DNA of 64,000 nucleotides from assembly GCA_965203365.1 (NCBI GenBank), contig OZ241878.1, positions 1,550,001 through 1,614,000 of the forward strand, written 5' to 3'. Below, piece after piece: positions 29,774 to 38,517 of this stretch. Numbering within the stretch: the stretch's first letter is position 1; the number at the start of each line of letters is the position of its first letter. Both the position numbers and the translations under genes were made by a program. The DNA is from VYFG01 sp965203365 (GTDB taxonomy: Bacteria; Pseudomonadota; Gammaproteobacteria; Arenicellales; Poriferihabitantaceae). The notes beneath the pieces were generated by a model that saw only the letters and a program-made list of their open reading frames with translations, did no database searches and had not been told where the DNA came from.

Positions 29774-29853
29774 GCTATGTAATACCCCATCAAGGTCATC
29801 TGACAACTGTTCAATCACCGTGCACTTTGACCGAACGAGTCAAAATGTACGGT

Positions 29854-31020
29854 TCAAAGCCCTGCATCCTCCCGCAACCTGTCCGCTAAGTCTGTGCGTT
29901 CCCAAGTGAAATTCTCGCCTTCACGGCCAAAATGGCCATAGCAAGCGGTGGCATGATAGATGGGCCGAAGCAGGTCCAGCATCCTGACAATGGCCTTGGG
30001 ACGAAGATCAAAATGCCGATTCACCAGTTCCACCATCCGATCATCATCAATTCGGCCCGTACCGAAGGAATTCACCATAACGGACACAGGTTTGGCGACA
30101 CCAATGGCATAGGCCACCTGAACCTCACATTTCTCGGCCAAACCTGCCGCCACCAAATTCTTGGCCACATAGCGCATGGCATAAGCTGCGGAGCGGTCCA
30201 CCTTGGAAGGGTCTTTGCCAGAAAACGCCCCACCACCATGATGAGCAGAACCCCCATACGTATCCACGATGATCTTACGACCCGTGAGACCACAGTCTCC
30301 AACCGGACCACCGATGACGAAACGTCCGGTAGGATTCACCAAGAACCGGGTGTTCGGAGACAGCATATCCGCTGGCAACACCGGCTTGACAATCTCCTCG
30401 ATCACCGCCTCACTGATCTCCTTGTGGCTGAGACCCTCTTCATGCTGTGTCGACAGCACCACCGTGTCGACGAAGCTTGGCTGGCCGTCGATATAGCGTA
30501 CCGTCACCTGGCTCTTGGCATCCGGTCGCAACCAAGGAAGGCGCCCCGATTTTCTCACCTCTGACTGCCGCTTCACCAGCAGGTGCGAGTAGGTGATGGG
30601 GAACGGCATCAGAACATCGGTTTCGGTACAGGCAAAACCGAACATCAATCCCTGATCACCGGCGCCTTGGTCGTGGTCCTGACCTTCTCCCTCGTTGACC
30701 CCTTGGGCAATGTCACCGGACTGCTTGTCCAAAGAAACCACTACCGCGCAACTGTCGGCATCAAATCCCAAGTCAGATGAATTGTAGCCGATTTCCCGGA
30801 TCGTCCTTCTCACCTCCTCGGGATAATCCACGTGAGTGCGACTGGTGATTTCACCGGAGACCACCACCACTCCGGTATTGATCAGTGTTTCACAGGCCAC
30901 TCGCGAGTCAGGATCCCCTCTTAGCATGGCATCCAATATTGAATCCGACACCTGATCCGCCACCTTGTCGGGATGCCCCTCGGAAACAGACTCTGAAGTA
31001 AACAGGAAGGATTTGGACAT
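29854..31020 (-). CDS. metK: S-adenosylmethionine synthetase
   Basis: Makes SAM from methionine and ATP; cytoplasmic tetramer. 388 residues. N-terminal SKSFLFTSESVSEGHPDKVADQ, ATP motif GAGDQGLMFGFA, and the P-loop-like GGGAFSGKDPSKVDRSAAY are all intact, as is the C-terminal TCYGHFGR-equivalent ACYGHFGREG. I placed the start at the ATG at 31020, which fits the family start exactly; the longer frame to 31101 reads through the leader. Divergent from argB. The leader contains a 22-bp palindrome discussed separately. Confidence 0.96.
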   Translation of the reverse strand: MSKSFLFTSESVSEGHPDKVADQVSDSILDAMLRGDPDSRVACETLINTGVVVVSGEITSRTHVDYPEEVRRTIREIGYNSSDLGFDADSCAVVVSLDKQSGDIAQGVNEGEGQDHDQGAGDQGLMFGFACTETDVLMPFPITYSHLLVKRQSEVRKSGRLPWLRPDAKSQVTVRYIDGQPSFVDTVVLSTQHEEGLSHKEISEAVIEEIVKPVLPADMLSPNTRFLVNPTGRFVIGGPVGDCGLTGRKIIVDTYGGSAHHGGGAFSGKDPSKVDRSAAYAMRYVAKNLVAAGLAEKCEVQVAYAIGVAKPVSVMVNSFGTGRIDDDRMVELVNRHFDLRPKAIVRMLDLLRPIYHATACYGHFGREGENFTWERTDLADRLREDAGL

Positions 31021-31104
31021 AATTATGTGCTTGACGCGGAAAAAACGATACTTCTGGACCACGGGCCAATGAAGGCACCCAGCCACAGCATTGGCGACCA
31101 ATGC

Positions 31105-31126
31105 GATATAAGAGAATCTTTATATC
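31105..31126. promoter_or_regulatory. 22-bp palindrome in the metK leader, candidate SAM-cycle operator
   Basis: GATATAAGAGAATCTTTATATC: the outer seven bases on each side are perfectly complementary around an 8-base centre. On the minus strand it overlaps a TATAAA that could be the -10 of a metK promoter (TTGTGA at 31145-31140, spacing only 15). A repressor bound here would block metK-ahcY. SahR, an ArsR-type regulator sensing S-adenosylhomocysteine, controls these genes in many proteobacteria and is a reasonable candidate, but I did not compare with its known motif. Confidence 0.5.
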
Positions 31127-31232
31127 TATCTGGATGGTATCACAACCGTTATCAGAATACCCGTTCGGGTAGAATATGCACGAAGCGTACTGCCATTTGA
31201 CGAGAATCGAACCCTTCGGCCCGATCCATGCC

Positions 31233-32126
31233 ATGAATCAGGAGATCAACGATGCCCGGATGACCGCCCGGGTCCTCACCGAGGCCCTCCCGTACATCCG
31301 CCAGTTTCAAGGTAAGACGATTGTAATCAAGTATGGCGGAAATGCCATGGTGGACGAGCAGCTCAAGCGCAGTTTCGCCCAGGATGTGATTCTGCTGAAA
31401 ACGGTGGGCGTGAACCCTGTGGTGGTACATGGGGGGGGACCACAGATCAGTGCCCTGCTGAAACGACTTGGCAAGGAGTCACAGTTTATCGACGGAATGC
31501 GAATTACCGATAGCGAGACCATGGATATTGTTGAAATGGTGCTCGGAGGTCTGGTGAACAAGGAAATTGTCCATCTGATCAACTCCCTGGGAGGACGCGC
31601 AGTCGGACTGACCGGCAAGGATGGAGATCTGATCCATGCCCGCAAGCTCCATGTCACTCGCGATGACCCGCTCTTGCAGCAATCGGAAATCATCGACTAT
31701 GGCCATGTCGGCGAGGTGGAATCAATTGATCCACGGATTGTTCAGTTGCTCGATTCGGAAGCATTTATTCCGGTCATTGCCCCCATTGGCGTGGGCAAAG
31801 ATGGGGCGACATACAACATTAATTCCGATCTGGTGGCTGCCGGTCTGGCGACGACACTGGATGCGGAAAAACTGATCCTACTGACCAACACGCCTGGAGT
31901 ACTGGATCAGGAAGGACGGTTGATCAAGGTAATGAAGGCCAACAGTGTCAAACCTCTGTACGAAGACCGCACCATCCATGGTGGCATGATTCCCAAGGTG
32001 GATTGTGCCCTGGATGCGATCCTGGCCGGGGTGCGGACTTCGAGTATCATTGACGGACGTCTTCCCCATGCATTGCTGCTGGAATTGTTCACAGATACCG
32101 GGCTCGGTACCCAAATCCGCACCTAA
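31233..32126 (+). CDS. argB: acetylglutamate kinase
   Basis: Phosphorylates N-acetylglutamate in arginine biosynthesis. 297 residues, matching the usual 295-300. The start at 31233 gives MNQEINDARMTARVLTEALPYI; an alternative ATG at 31260 would still leave the fold complete. Key motifs: TIVIKYGGNAM (phosphate-binding), NPVVVHGGGPQI, FIDGMRITD, VGLTGKDGDLI, VIAPIGVGKDG, YNINSDLVAAGLA, and a C-terminal GGMIPKVDCALDAI. The N-terminal helix preceding LPYI is what makes hexameric, arginine-inhibited forms, so feedback control is likely. nudC follows after 20 bases on the same strand. Confidence 0.95.
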   Translation: MNQEINDARMTARVLTEALPYIRQFQGKTIVIKYGGNAMVDEQLKRSFAQDVILLKTVGVNPVVVHGGGPQISALLKRLGKESQFIDGMRITDSETMDIVEMVLGGLVNKEIVHLINSLGGRAVGLTGKDGDLIHARKLHVTRDDPLLQQSEIIDYGHVGEVESIDPRIVQLLDSEAFIPVIAPIGVGKDGATYNINSDLVAAGLATTLDAEKLILLTNTPGVLDQEGRLIKVMKANSVKPLYEDRTIHGGMIPKVDCALDAILAGVRTSSIIDGRLPHALLLELFTDTGLGTQIRT

Positions 32127-32146
32127 AATGCACTCCGGGAGGGTCA

Positions 32147-33151
32147 ATGCCACTCAGGCAAGTTCTTGCTGACCCCGATCCCACTGAAATCACCAAGGTC
32201 ACGATGTTGCACTACACTGCCATGCCCCTGAAGCGTCACGGGGACCTGCGCCAGGACCCGATTTGGCTGGACCGCCAACTCGCCACGGACCAGACCCTGG
32301 TGTTGCCGATGTGGGCAGACAAGAATCTCTTCCGGGTGCGGACCCGGACCGTCACTCCGGCCATGCTGCCACGGACAGATGCGATCGGGTTTCTCGACAA
32401 TGCGAGTGAGATCATCTATCTCGGTCACGACGACGAGTGTGCCCTGTTCGTGATTGACCTGACCCGGTTGGATAGAAATCAGGTTCAGACACTGATTGAC
32501 CATACGACACCGGACTGCCAGTTTATTGATCTTCGCAGAGTGAGCACTGCGGTCACTTCGGAGCAAGCTTCCCTGCTGGCATATGCCCGGGGTTTGACGG
32601 TTTGGCATCGCAATCACAGCTTCTGTGCCCGCTGCGGCCATCGGACCCACGCCCGGCGCGGAGGCCATATGCGCCAATGCGGCCAATGTGGGCGGGAACA
32701 CTTCCCACGCATTGACCCGGCCGTGATCATGCTGGTGGTTCAACCGGGCACACCAAGACAGCCATCACGCTGCCTCCTTGGTCGACACCACCGCCTGCCG
32801 GGTCGTGTGTATTCTACCCTGGCCGGTTATGTCGACCCCGGCGAAACCCTAGAACAAGCGGTCGCCCGGGAAGTCTGGGAAGAGGCCCGTGTGCGGGTTT
32901 CCGATATCCGTTATGTCGCTTCCCAGCCTTGGCCCTTTCCCGGCTCCCTGATGCTGGGATTTCGTGCTTCAAGTGGGGATGGAGAGCCCGATACATCCGG
33001 GGATGAACTGGACGATGCCCGCTGGTTTACTGCCACCCAGGTCCGACAGTTTGGAGAGTATGGAGCCGACTCGGGAGCCGAATTCGAACTGCCCAGGCGA
33101 GACTCTATCGCCAGAATGCTGATTGCACAATGGCTGGCCGAGCACCCTTAG
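32147..33151 (+). CDS. nudC: NAD(+)/NADH diphosphatase (RNA deNADding enzyme) NudC
   Basis: Nudix hydrolase of 334 residues that splits NAD(H) to NMN and AMP and, in E. coli, removes NAD caps from RNA. Three parts: N-terminal beta domain (1-145), a four-cysteine zinc ribbon (FCARCGH...MRQCGQCGREHFPRIDP) and the Nudix domain with the box GYVDPGETLEQAVAREVWEE. The family-specific SQPWPFPGSLMLGF follows, which separates NADH diphosphatases from other Nudix enzymes. Start ATG is preceded by GGGAGGGTCA. Longer than E. coli NudC (257) because of the N-terminal domain, as in many NudC proteins. Confidence 0.93.
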   Translation: MPLRQVLADPDPTEITKVTMLHYTAMPLKRHGDLRQDPIWLDRQLATDQTLVLPMWADKNLFRVRTRTVTPAMLPRTDAIGFLDNASEIIYLGHDDECALFVIDLTRLDRNQVQTLIDHTTPDCQFIDLRRVSTAVTSEQASLLAYARGLTVWHRNHSFCARCGHRTHARRGGHMRQCGQCGREHFPRIDPAVIMLVVQPGTPRQPSRCLLGRHHRLPGRVYSTLAGYVDPGETLEQAVAREVWEEARVRVSDIRYVASQPWPFPGSLMLGFRASSGDGEPDTSGDELDDARWFTATQVRQFGEYGADSGAEFELPRRDSIARMLIAQWLAEHP

Positions 33152-33211
33152 GTTAGACTCCAGAGCCTGACTGTCTGTCTCACTGCGACCACGGAAACAA
33201 GGCATTAGTCC

Positions 33212-33985
33212 ATGCCAAAACTTCATCAAGAAACGGTAACCCAAGTCTACCACTGGACTGACCGACTGTTCACATTTCGCACGACCCGTGACCCCAGCCT
33301 GCGGTTCAGAAACGGCGAATTTGTGATGGTCGGCATTGATGTTGACAGCAAGCCCCTGTTACGTGCCTACAGCATGGCCAGCGCCAATTACGATGACTTT
33401 CTGGAGTTCTACAGCATCAAGGTCCCGGATGGTCCGTTGACCTCCCGATTGCAACATATCCAGATTGGCGACAAAGTCTACGTCAGCAAAAAACCCACGG
33501 GGACACTGCTTTGGGACCACCTGCGCTCCGGGAAGCATCTGTATCTGCTGAGTACCGGGACCGGAATAGCGCCCTTCCTGTCCGTGATCAAAGACCCTGA
33601 CATCTATGAACACTTCGATAAGGTGGTTCTCGTGCATGGCTGTCGGTATATCAACGAACTGACCTACGAGGAACTGATTACTCGTGAACTGCCAAACAAC
33701 GAGTTTTTCGGTGATGAGGTTCAATCCAAACTGATCTACTACCCCACCGTGACCCGAGAACCGTTCCACCACCACGGACGCATCAACCACCTGATCGAAA
33801 GCGGCCAACTGGCCCAAGACATCGAGCTGCCGTCCCTGCAGGTTGAAGACGACCGATTCATGCTCTGTGGAAGCCCTCCCATGCTGAAAACCCTGGGCAA
33901 TCTGTTACAAGAGTTGGGATTCCGGGAAACCCGGAAAAGCGATTTTCGGGAATTCGTTGTGGAACGGGCCTTCGTGGACCGTTAG
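33212..33985 (+). CDS. fpr: ferredoxin--NADP(+) reductase
   Basis: FAD-dependent reductase of 257 residues, the usual length for bacterial Fpr, which moves electrons between NADPH and ferredoxin or flavodoxin. FAD-binding RAYSMASANYDDFLEFYS (RxYS motif), substrate-side VPDGPLTSRL, the NADP-binding LLSTGTGIAPFLSVI, LVHGCRYINEL, and a C-terminal FMLCGSPPML ending in REFVVERAFVDR, which places an aromatic residue near the flavin. Start ATG lies 60 bases after nudC. Supplies reductant to iron-sulfur enzymes such as LipA; not specifically linked to its neighbours. Confidence 0.93.
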   Translation: MPKLHQETVTQVYHWTDRLFTFRTTRDPSLRFRNGEFVMVGIDVDSKPLLRAYSMASANYDDFLEFYSIKVPDGPLTSRLQHIQIGDKVYVSKKPTGTLLWDHLRSGKHLYLLSTGTGIAPFLSVIKDPDIYEHFDKVVLVHGCRYINELTYEELITRELPNNEFFGDEVQSKLIYYPTVTREPFHHHGRINHLIESGQLAQDIELPSLQVEDDRFMLCGSPPMLKTLGNLLQELGFRETRKSDFREFVVERAFVDR

Positions 33986-34447
33986 CCCAGATTGCCCTCA
34001 TCCTGCCAATTACCACTTTACTCCCGATATCAGTGGGTTCACTTCAGGCAAAATGCCACTTCGACCTGAACGCAGGGCATCCCCTGATGCCTTTGGCCCG
34101 GAGAAAACTTTCCTCCGCCACCGGTCCTATGCCCTCTCCAGACCTTCCCCCATATGTCGGTGTGTAGCAACCACGCAGGCGATGCCAGTGCTTCGTGAAG
34201 ACACCTATCTTCCACTGCCAAATGGATTTTGACCCACTGAACCCGATGGCCGCATACGCTATGGCATCGTGTCGATGGACCCCGATGAAACTGGCCGCTT
34301 CGAATCCGAGACGCCCTGATGGTCCAATCTTAACGCTTGGCCCACCGGGTGCAGAATCCAGACAGGGTGACAAAAATACATTGCGTCAGGGTAGTCACGA
34401 CCCATAGAATTCCAAAGCAGTTTTCTCACCCGCAACCGGACACCCAT
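33986..34447. other. gene-poor spacer between fpr and the aminotransferase gene
   Basis: About 460 bases. The aminotransferase frame is open back to 34337 but the added residues do not belong to the family. No other coding frame is credible. A promoter candidate lies at its right end. Confidence 0.5.
34381..34410 (+). promoter_or_regulatory. possible promoter of the aminotransferase gene
   Basis: TTGCGT at 34381-34386, 18-base spacer, TAGAAT at 34405-34410, about 38 bases before the ATG. Each hexamer matches the consensus at four or five positions. Confidence 0.35.
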
Positions 34448-35815
34448 ATGGAATCCTACGACACCCGTGAACTGCAAGCCCTGGATGCCCGTCACCATTT
34501 GCATCCGTTCACCAATCATCACGACCTGAACCGGAGTGGTGCACGGATCATTACCGGGGCGGACAACATCTATCTGTACGATTCCGACGGTAAGACATAC
34601 ATTGACGGCATGTCCGGGCTGTGGTGTGTCAATGTTGGCTATGGACGCACGGAACTGGCGGAGGTCGCCAAGCACCAGATGGAGCAACTGCCCTACTACA
34701 ACACCTTTTTTCAAACCTCGACGCCCCCGGCTATCGGTCTGGCTGAAATGCTGGCGGAATTGACGCCGCCACAATTTCATCGCGTATTCTTCGGTTGCAG
34801 CGGTTCAGACGGGAATGACACCGTGATTCGCATGGTACGGTACTTCTGGGAATTGGAGGGACAACCGGAAAGAACCATTCTGGTCAGCCGAAAAAACGCC
34901 TACCATGGCAGTACCCTGGGCGGCGCCAGCCTCGGGGGGATGCAGACCATGCACGCCATCGGGGGCATGCCGATCCCGGATATCGTGCATGTGGACCAGC
35001 CATACCACTATCGTGAAGGAGGGGAGGTAGATCCCGAAGCCTTTGGTCTGCAGGTCGCCCAGACATTGGAACAGAAAATCCTGGCACTTGGTGCCAATCG
35101 GGTCGCGGCCTTCATCGGAGAACCCATACAAGGCGCCGGTGGGGTCATCGTCCCGCCGGACAGTTACTGGCCGGAAATTCAGCGCATCTGCCGCAAGTAT
35201 GATGTCCTGCTGGTATCGGATGAAGTGATCACCGGCTTCGGCCGCACCGGAGAATGGTTTGGATGCATGACGTACGACACCGAGCCCGACATTCTGACCA
35301 TGGCCAAGGGCCTGTCATCGGGATATCAACCCATTGGCGCCGTCATGGTCTCCGACCGGATTGCGGAAGTCTTCGATCGGGAGCACCGGGAATTTACTCA
35401 CGGGTACACCTATTCTGGCCATCCCGTGGCCTGTGCAGTCGCCCTGAAGAATCTGCAGATCATGCGCGATGAGCGCATCGTGGAAAATGCCCGCGATCAG
35501 GTCATGGATTATCTGCAAATGCGTATTCGGGAATTTGCCGATCACCCGCTTGTTGGGGAAGTACGGGGAAAGGGGTTCCTGGGTGCGCTGGAACTGGTCA
35601 AGAATCAAGCCACCAGGGAAAAGTTTGATGACCAGGGCAGCGCCGGTATCACCTGCCGGGAAGTCTGCGCGGAAAACGGACTCATCATGCGGGCCATGGG
35701 AGATTCCATGATCCTGTGCCCACCCCTCATCATCAGCCGCTCCCAAGTCGACGATGTCATGAACAAGGTGGAGGCCAGCCTGGACCAAGCCCATGTGTTG
35801 CTCAAAGGCCACTGA
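34448..35815 (+). CDS. class III aminotransferase, putrescine/omega-amino acid--pyruvate type (SpuC-like)
   Basis: PLP enzyme of 455 residues that probably moves an amino group from a diamine or omega-amino acid to pyruvate. HHLHPFTNHHDLNRSGARII at the N-terminus, GLWCVNVGYGR, PYYNTFFQTSTPP, GCSGSDGNDTVIRMVRYFW (phosphate cup), AYHGSTLGGASLGGM, EPIQGAGGVIVPP, the PLP Asp in LLVSDEVITGFGRTGEWFG, and PLP-lysine 287 (ILTMAKGLSSGY). It is collinear from end to end with Pseudomonas SpuC (putrescine-pyruvate aminotransferase) as I recall it; taurine- or beta-alanine-pyruvate aminotransferases are the alternatives. It is followed by an unknown gene and gcvT on the same strand. Confidence 0.88.
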   Translation: MESYDTRELQALDARHHLHPFTNHHDLNRSGARIITGADNIYLYDSDGKTYIDGMSGLWCVNVGYGRTELAEVAKHQMEQLPYYNTFFQTSTPPAIGLAEMLAELTPPQFHRVFFGCSGSDGNDTVIRMVRYFWELEGQPERTILVSRKNAYHGSTLGGASLGGMQTMHAIGGMPIPDIVHVDQPYHYREGGEVDPEAFGLQVAQTLEQKILALGANRVAAFIGEPIQGAGGVIVPPDSYWPEIQRICRKYDVLLVSDEVITGFGRTGEWFGCMTYDTEPDILTMAKGLSSGYQPIGAVMVSDRIAEVFDREHREFTHGYTYSGHPVACAVALKNLQIMRDERIVENARDQVMDYLQMRIREFADHPLVGEVRGKGFLGALELVKNQATREKFDDQGSAGITCREVCAENGLIMRAMGDSMILCPPLIISRSQVDDVMNKVEASLDQAHVLLKGH

Positions 35816-35901
35816 TGAGGTCGTTTCCGTCCCCGGCGGGACTGGCACCCTAACGGGTCATTTCTGTACAATTCCTTTTCTCCAGAAAGGGAGAAACTGC
35901 C

Positions 35902-36834
35902 ATGTCTTCTCTGCCTGCCACGGTATCCATTCCAGAGCTGGACGATCCGGAGAACGGTGACATCCAGCACTTCAACGACACACCGCATATCTTTTATGAC
36001 GGTTACTGGATCCGGTATTACACTCCCCCGGCCGAGACTCTGGCGGAAAAAAAACGTCTTCTCGATGCGCTCACCAAGCGCACCTTTCACCACACCGAGG
36101 CCGGCATCAATACGCCCGGAGAGAACTTGGAACTGGCTCGGAAAGCCTATGAGGATGAAAGCGATCCACAGCGAAAACGGGTCAATGCCGCCATGCTGGC
36201 CGGGGCGTTGTTCAATCGTGCCACCGATATCTTCACGGCCATTGTCGATCTGGAACAAAAGGGGATCAGTATTAATCGGGTCAACACATTGATGGGCCAA
36301 TGCTCAAAATGTTTCACCGAAGCCCTGGATCTGTCGAAAAATGTCTTGCATCACAGCGGCGAAGAAGGGGTGGATGAACTGTGGGGGGAACCCGTCAAGG
36401 TATTCACCATGCCCATTGCAGATTACTATACTAGCCGTTATCGCAAGATTGCCCAAGCCATGCGGGAAATCGACCTGATTGGCGACACGCTGAACAACAC
36501 CCTGAGACTACACGACAGTTTCGATCAGACCCATGACCTGATTGACGACTTCGTCCATATCGCCAAGCGGGAATGCGAAATTTTCCGAAGCGATCTCGAC
36601 TATTACCAGATCTGGCCGGAATTCGTCGCGGATGGCGAAAAACTGACCAATTTCCTGGCTCCCATCCCCCGGGGGGCGAACAGCGAGCTTGAACGACACA
36701 TCAAACGCGGCACCCGATTGCTGCACCGAGGCAAGCACTTGATCACGTGGATCGCCAATGTGCGAGTCCCGATGCCCGTCAGCACCCGCGCCTTCATTCA
36801 GGACTGCGAATGTTATCGCGATACGGCTACCTGA
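35902..36834 (+). CDS. hypothetical protein, mostly helical (310 aa)
   Basis: Not recognised. The ATG follows AAAGGGAGAAACTGCC, a good ribosome binding site, and codon use is like its neighbours, so it is a real gene. The sequence is acidic at the N-terminus (IPELDDPENGDIQHFNDTPH, then FYDGYWIRYYTPP), followed by long amphipathic helices with many charged residues (ETLAEKKRLLDALTKRTF, YDDESDPQRKRVNAAMLAG-like) and no hydrophobic helix or signal peptide. It is probably soluble and cytoplasmic. No catalytic motif or metal-binding pattern stands out. Position between a SpuC-like aminotransferase and gcvT suggests amine or glycine metabolism, but this is only proximity. Confidence 0.85.
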   Translation: MSSLPATVSIPELDDPENGDIQHFNDTPHIFYDGYWIRYYTPPAETLAEKKRLLDALTKRTFHHTEAGINTPGENLELARKAYEDESDPQRKRVNAAMLAGALFNRATDIFTAIVDLEQKGISINRVNTLMGQCSKCFTEALDLSKNVLHHSGEEGVDELWGEPVKVFTMPIADYYTSRYRKIAQAMREIDLIGDTLNNTLRLHDSFDQTHDLIDDFVHIAKRECEIFRSDLDYYQIWPEFVADGEKLTNFLAPIPRGANSELERHIKRGTRLLHRGKHLITWIANVRVPMPVSTRAFIQDCECYRDTAT

Positions 36835-36913
36835 ATCCGTTTGACTCAGAATACTGCTGTTAGACGGGGTAGGACAATATCCCCCTCCCCACCGTGAACC
36901 GTCACCATATGAG

Positions 36914-38041
36914 ATGAGTCAACCAGAGCGTCTTCGTCAGGTCCCATTGCATTCGCTGCATCTTCGACTTCGGGCCAAGATGGTCCCGTTTGCCGGATAT
37001 GAGATGCCCGCGCACTATCCTGAAGGGATCATGGCGGAGCATCGTCATACCCGGGAACAGGCAGGCCTGTTCGATGTCTCACATATGGGCCAGATCGAGG
37101 TCCACGGGAAGCAGGTTGCCTTGCGGCTGGAATCCGAATTGCCCGTGGATCTGGTCGGTCTGCCGGAAAATCACCAAAAATATGCCTTGCTGCTCAATGA
37201 CGACGGCGGCATCCGGGATGACCTGATGGTCATCAATCGGGGGCATTCTTTCCTGCTCGTGGTCAATGCCGCCTGCAAGCAGGCGGACTTGGCGTATCTG
37301 CAGGAAAAGTTGGGGCATTCGCTGGACTTTTATCTGCGGGACGACCTAGCGATGCTGGCCATACAGGGACCGGCTTCCGCGGAGGCATTGATGGCCGTCG
37401 GTGCAGATGCCCGAGCGCTTTCCACCCTGAGGTTTTTGCAGGTGGCGAAGATGCCGCTGGCGGGTTCGGATTGTCTGGTATCCCGTTCCGGTTATACCGG
37501 TGAAGACGGGTTTGAAATCTCGCTGCCAGCGACACAGGCGACCGCCCTGGCAGAGGCGTTGTTGGCACACAGGCGCGTTTTACCCGTCGGTCTGGGTGCC
37601 CGGGACTCCCTTCGTCTGGAAGCCGGTCTTTGCCTATCCGGCCAGGACATTACCACGGAAACCACTCCGATCGAGGCGGGGCTGCGGTGGGTGATCTCTC
37701 CGACCCGGCGGTGCGACGGAGCCCGGCCGGGAGGCTTCCCGGGGGCAGACCGAATCTTGCGTGAATTGGTCCAAGGCACCTCCCGCAGACGGGTGGGACT
37801 ACAGCCGCAGGGCCGAAGCCCCATGCGATCGGGGACGCCCCTGTTCAGCGACTTGGGCGAACCGCTTGGGACCATCACCAGTGGCGGCTTTGGCCCCACC
37901 CTGCAACACCCGGTCAGTATGGGATACGTGCGGGTGAGCCATGCCGCCCCCGGGACCCGACTGTTCGGCGAGGTGCGGGGGAAGCGCCTGCCGGTCATGG
38001 TCAACGCCCTGCCATTTATCTCCTGTCAGTATTTTCGATAA
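36914..38041 (+). CDS. gcvT: glycine cleavage system T protein (aminomethyltransferase)
   Basis: Releases ammonia and makes 5,10-methylene-tetrahydrofolate from the aminomethyl group on GcvH. 375 residues, family length. N-terminal MVPFAGYEMPAHYPEGI, EQAGLFDVSHMGQIEV, YALLLNDDGGIRDDLMV (with the catalytic Asp), LAIQGPASAEAL, SRSGYTGEDGFEI, and ARDSLRLEAGLCLSGQD. The C-terminal barrel is intact, ending with VSMGYVRV and LPFISCQYFR. ATG 36914 is used; an overlapping ATG at 36909 is out of frame. First gene of gcvT-gcvH-gcvP-lipA. I found no glycine riboswitch in the 79 bases upstream. Confidence 0.95.
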   Translation: MSQPERLRQVPLHSLHLRLRAKMVPFAGYEMPAHYPEGIMAEHRHTREQAGLFDVSHMGQIEVHGKQVALRLESELPVDLVGLPENHQKYALLLNDDGGIRDDLMVINRGHSFLLVVNAACKQADLAYLQEKLGHSLDFYLRDDLAMLAIQGPASAEALMAVGADARALSTLRFLQVAKMPLAGSDCLVSRSGYTGEDGFEISLPATQATALAEALLAHRRVLPVGLGARDSLRLEAGLCLSGQDITTETTPIEAGLRWVISPTRRCDGARPGGFPGADRILRELVQGTSRRRVGLQPQGRSPMRSGTPLFSDLGEPLGTITSGGFGPTLQHPVSMGYVRVSHAAPGTRLFGEVRGKRLPVMVNALPFISCQYFR

Positions 38042-38093
38042 CTGATCCGGAACGCACTCGATCCATGAAATCTTACCGCCAATGGAGCAGACT

Positions 38094-38468
38094 ATGAGCA
38101 TCCGATATACCAATGATCACGAATGGGTTTCCCTGGACGGAGCCCTGTTGACGGTGGGCATCACCCACTTTGCCCAGGAACAACTGGGTGAAGTGGTGTT
38201 TGTCGAACTGCCGGAGGTGGGACAGGAACTCACTCAAGGGGAAGAAGCGGCCGTCGTGGAATCCGTCAAGGCCGCCGGAGAAGTCAAGACGCCCGCCTCT
38301 GGCAAGGTCGTGGCCATCAATGACCGCCTGACGGATGTGCCGGAAACGATCAATGACGATCCCATGGGGGAAGGCTGGTTCTACCGGATTCAATTGTCGA
38401 ACCCAGCCGAATTGGAAGGCCTGATGGACGAGAACGCCTACCGGGAATTCGTGTCTACCCTGGAGTGA
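38094..38468 (+). CDS. gcvH: glycine cleavage system H protein
   Basis: Lipoylated carrier that shuttles the aminomethyl group from GcvP to GcvT and the reduced lipoyl arm to dihydrolipoamide dehydrogenase. 124 residues. NDHEWVSLDGALLTVGIT at the N-terminus; lipoyl-lysine 59 in VVESVKAAGEVKTPASG; C-terminal NDDPMGEGWFYRIQL. The ATG at 38094 follows GGAG; an in-frame ATG four codons earlier (38082) is a less likely start. It needs LipA-type lipoylation, and lipA lies three kilobases downstream in the same run. Confidence 0.95.
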   Translation: MSIRYTNDHEWVSLDGALLTVGITHFAQEQLGEVVFVELPEVGQELTQGEEAAVVESVKAAGEVKTPASGKVVAINDRLTDVPETINDDPMGEGWFYRIQLSNPAELEGLMDENAYREFVSTLE

Positions 38469-38517
38469 CGATCTGCCGCATCATTGCCGAATACTCGATA
38501 CCCAAGGATTTATCATC

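Noticed and set aside
29774..29853. SAH riboswitch in front of ahcY
   Set aside because: The 80-base gap shows no recognisable conserved core, and ahcY seems to be read from the metK promoter.
36835..36913. Glycine riboswitch in front of gcvT
   Set aside because: The gap is only 79 bases and lacks the paired aptamer architecture.
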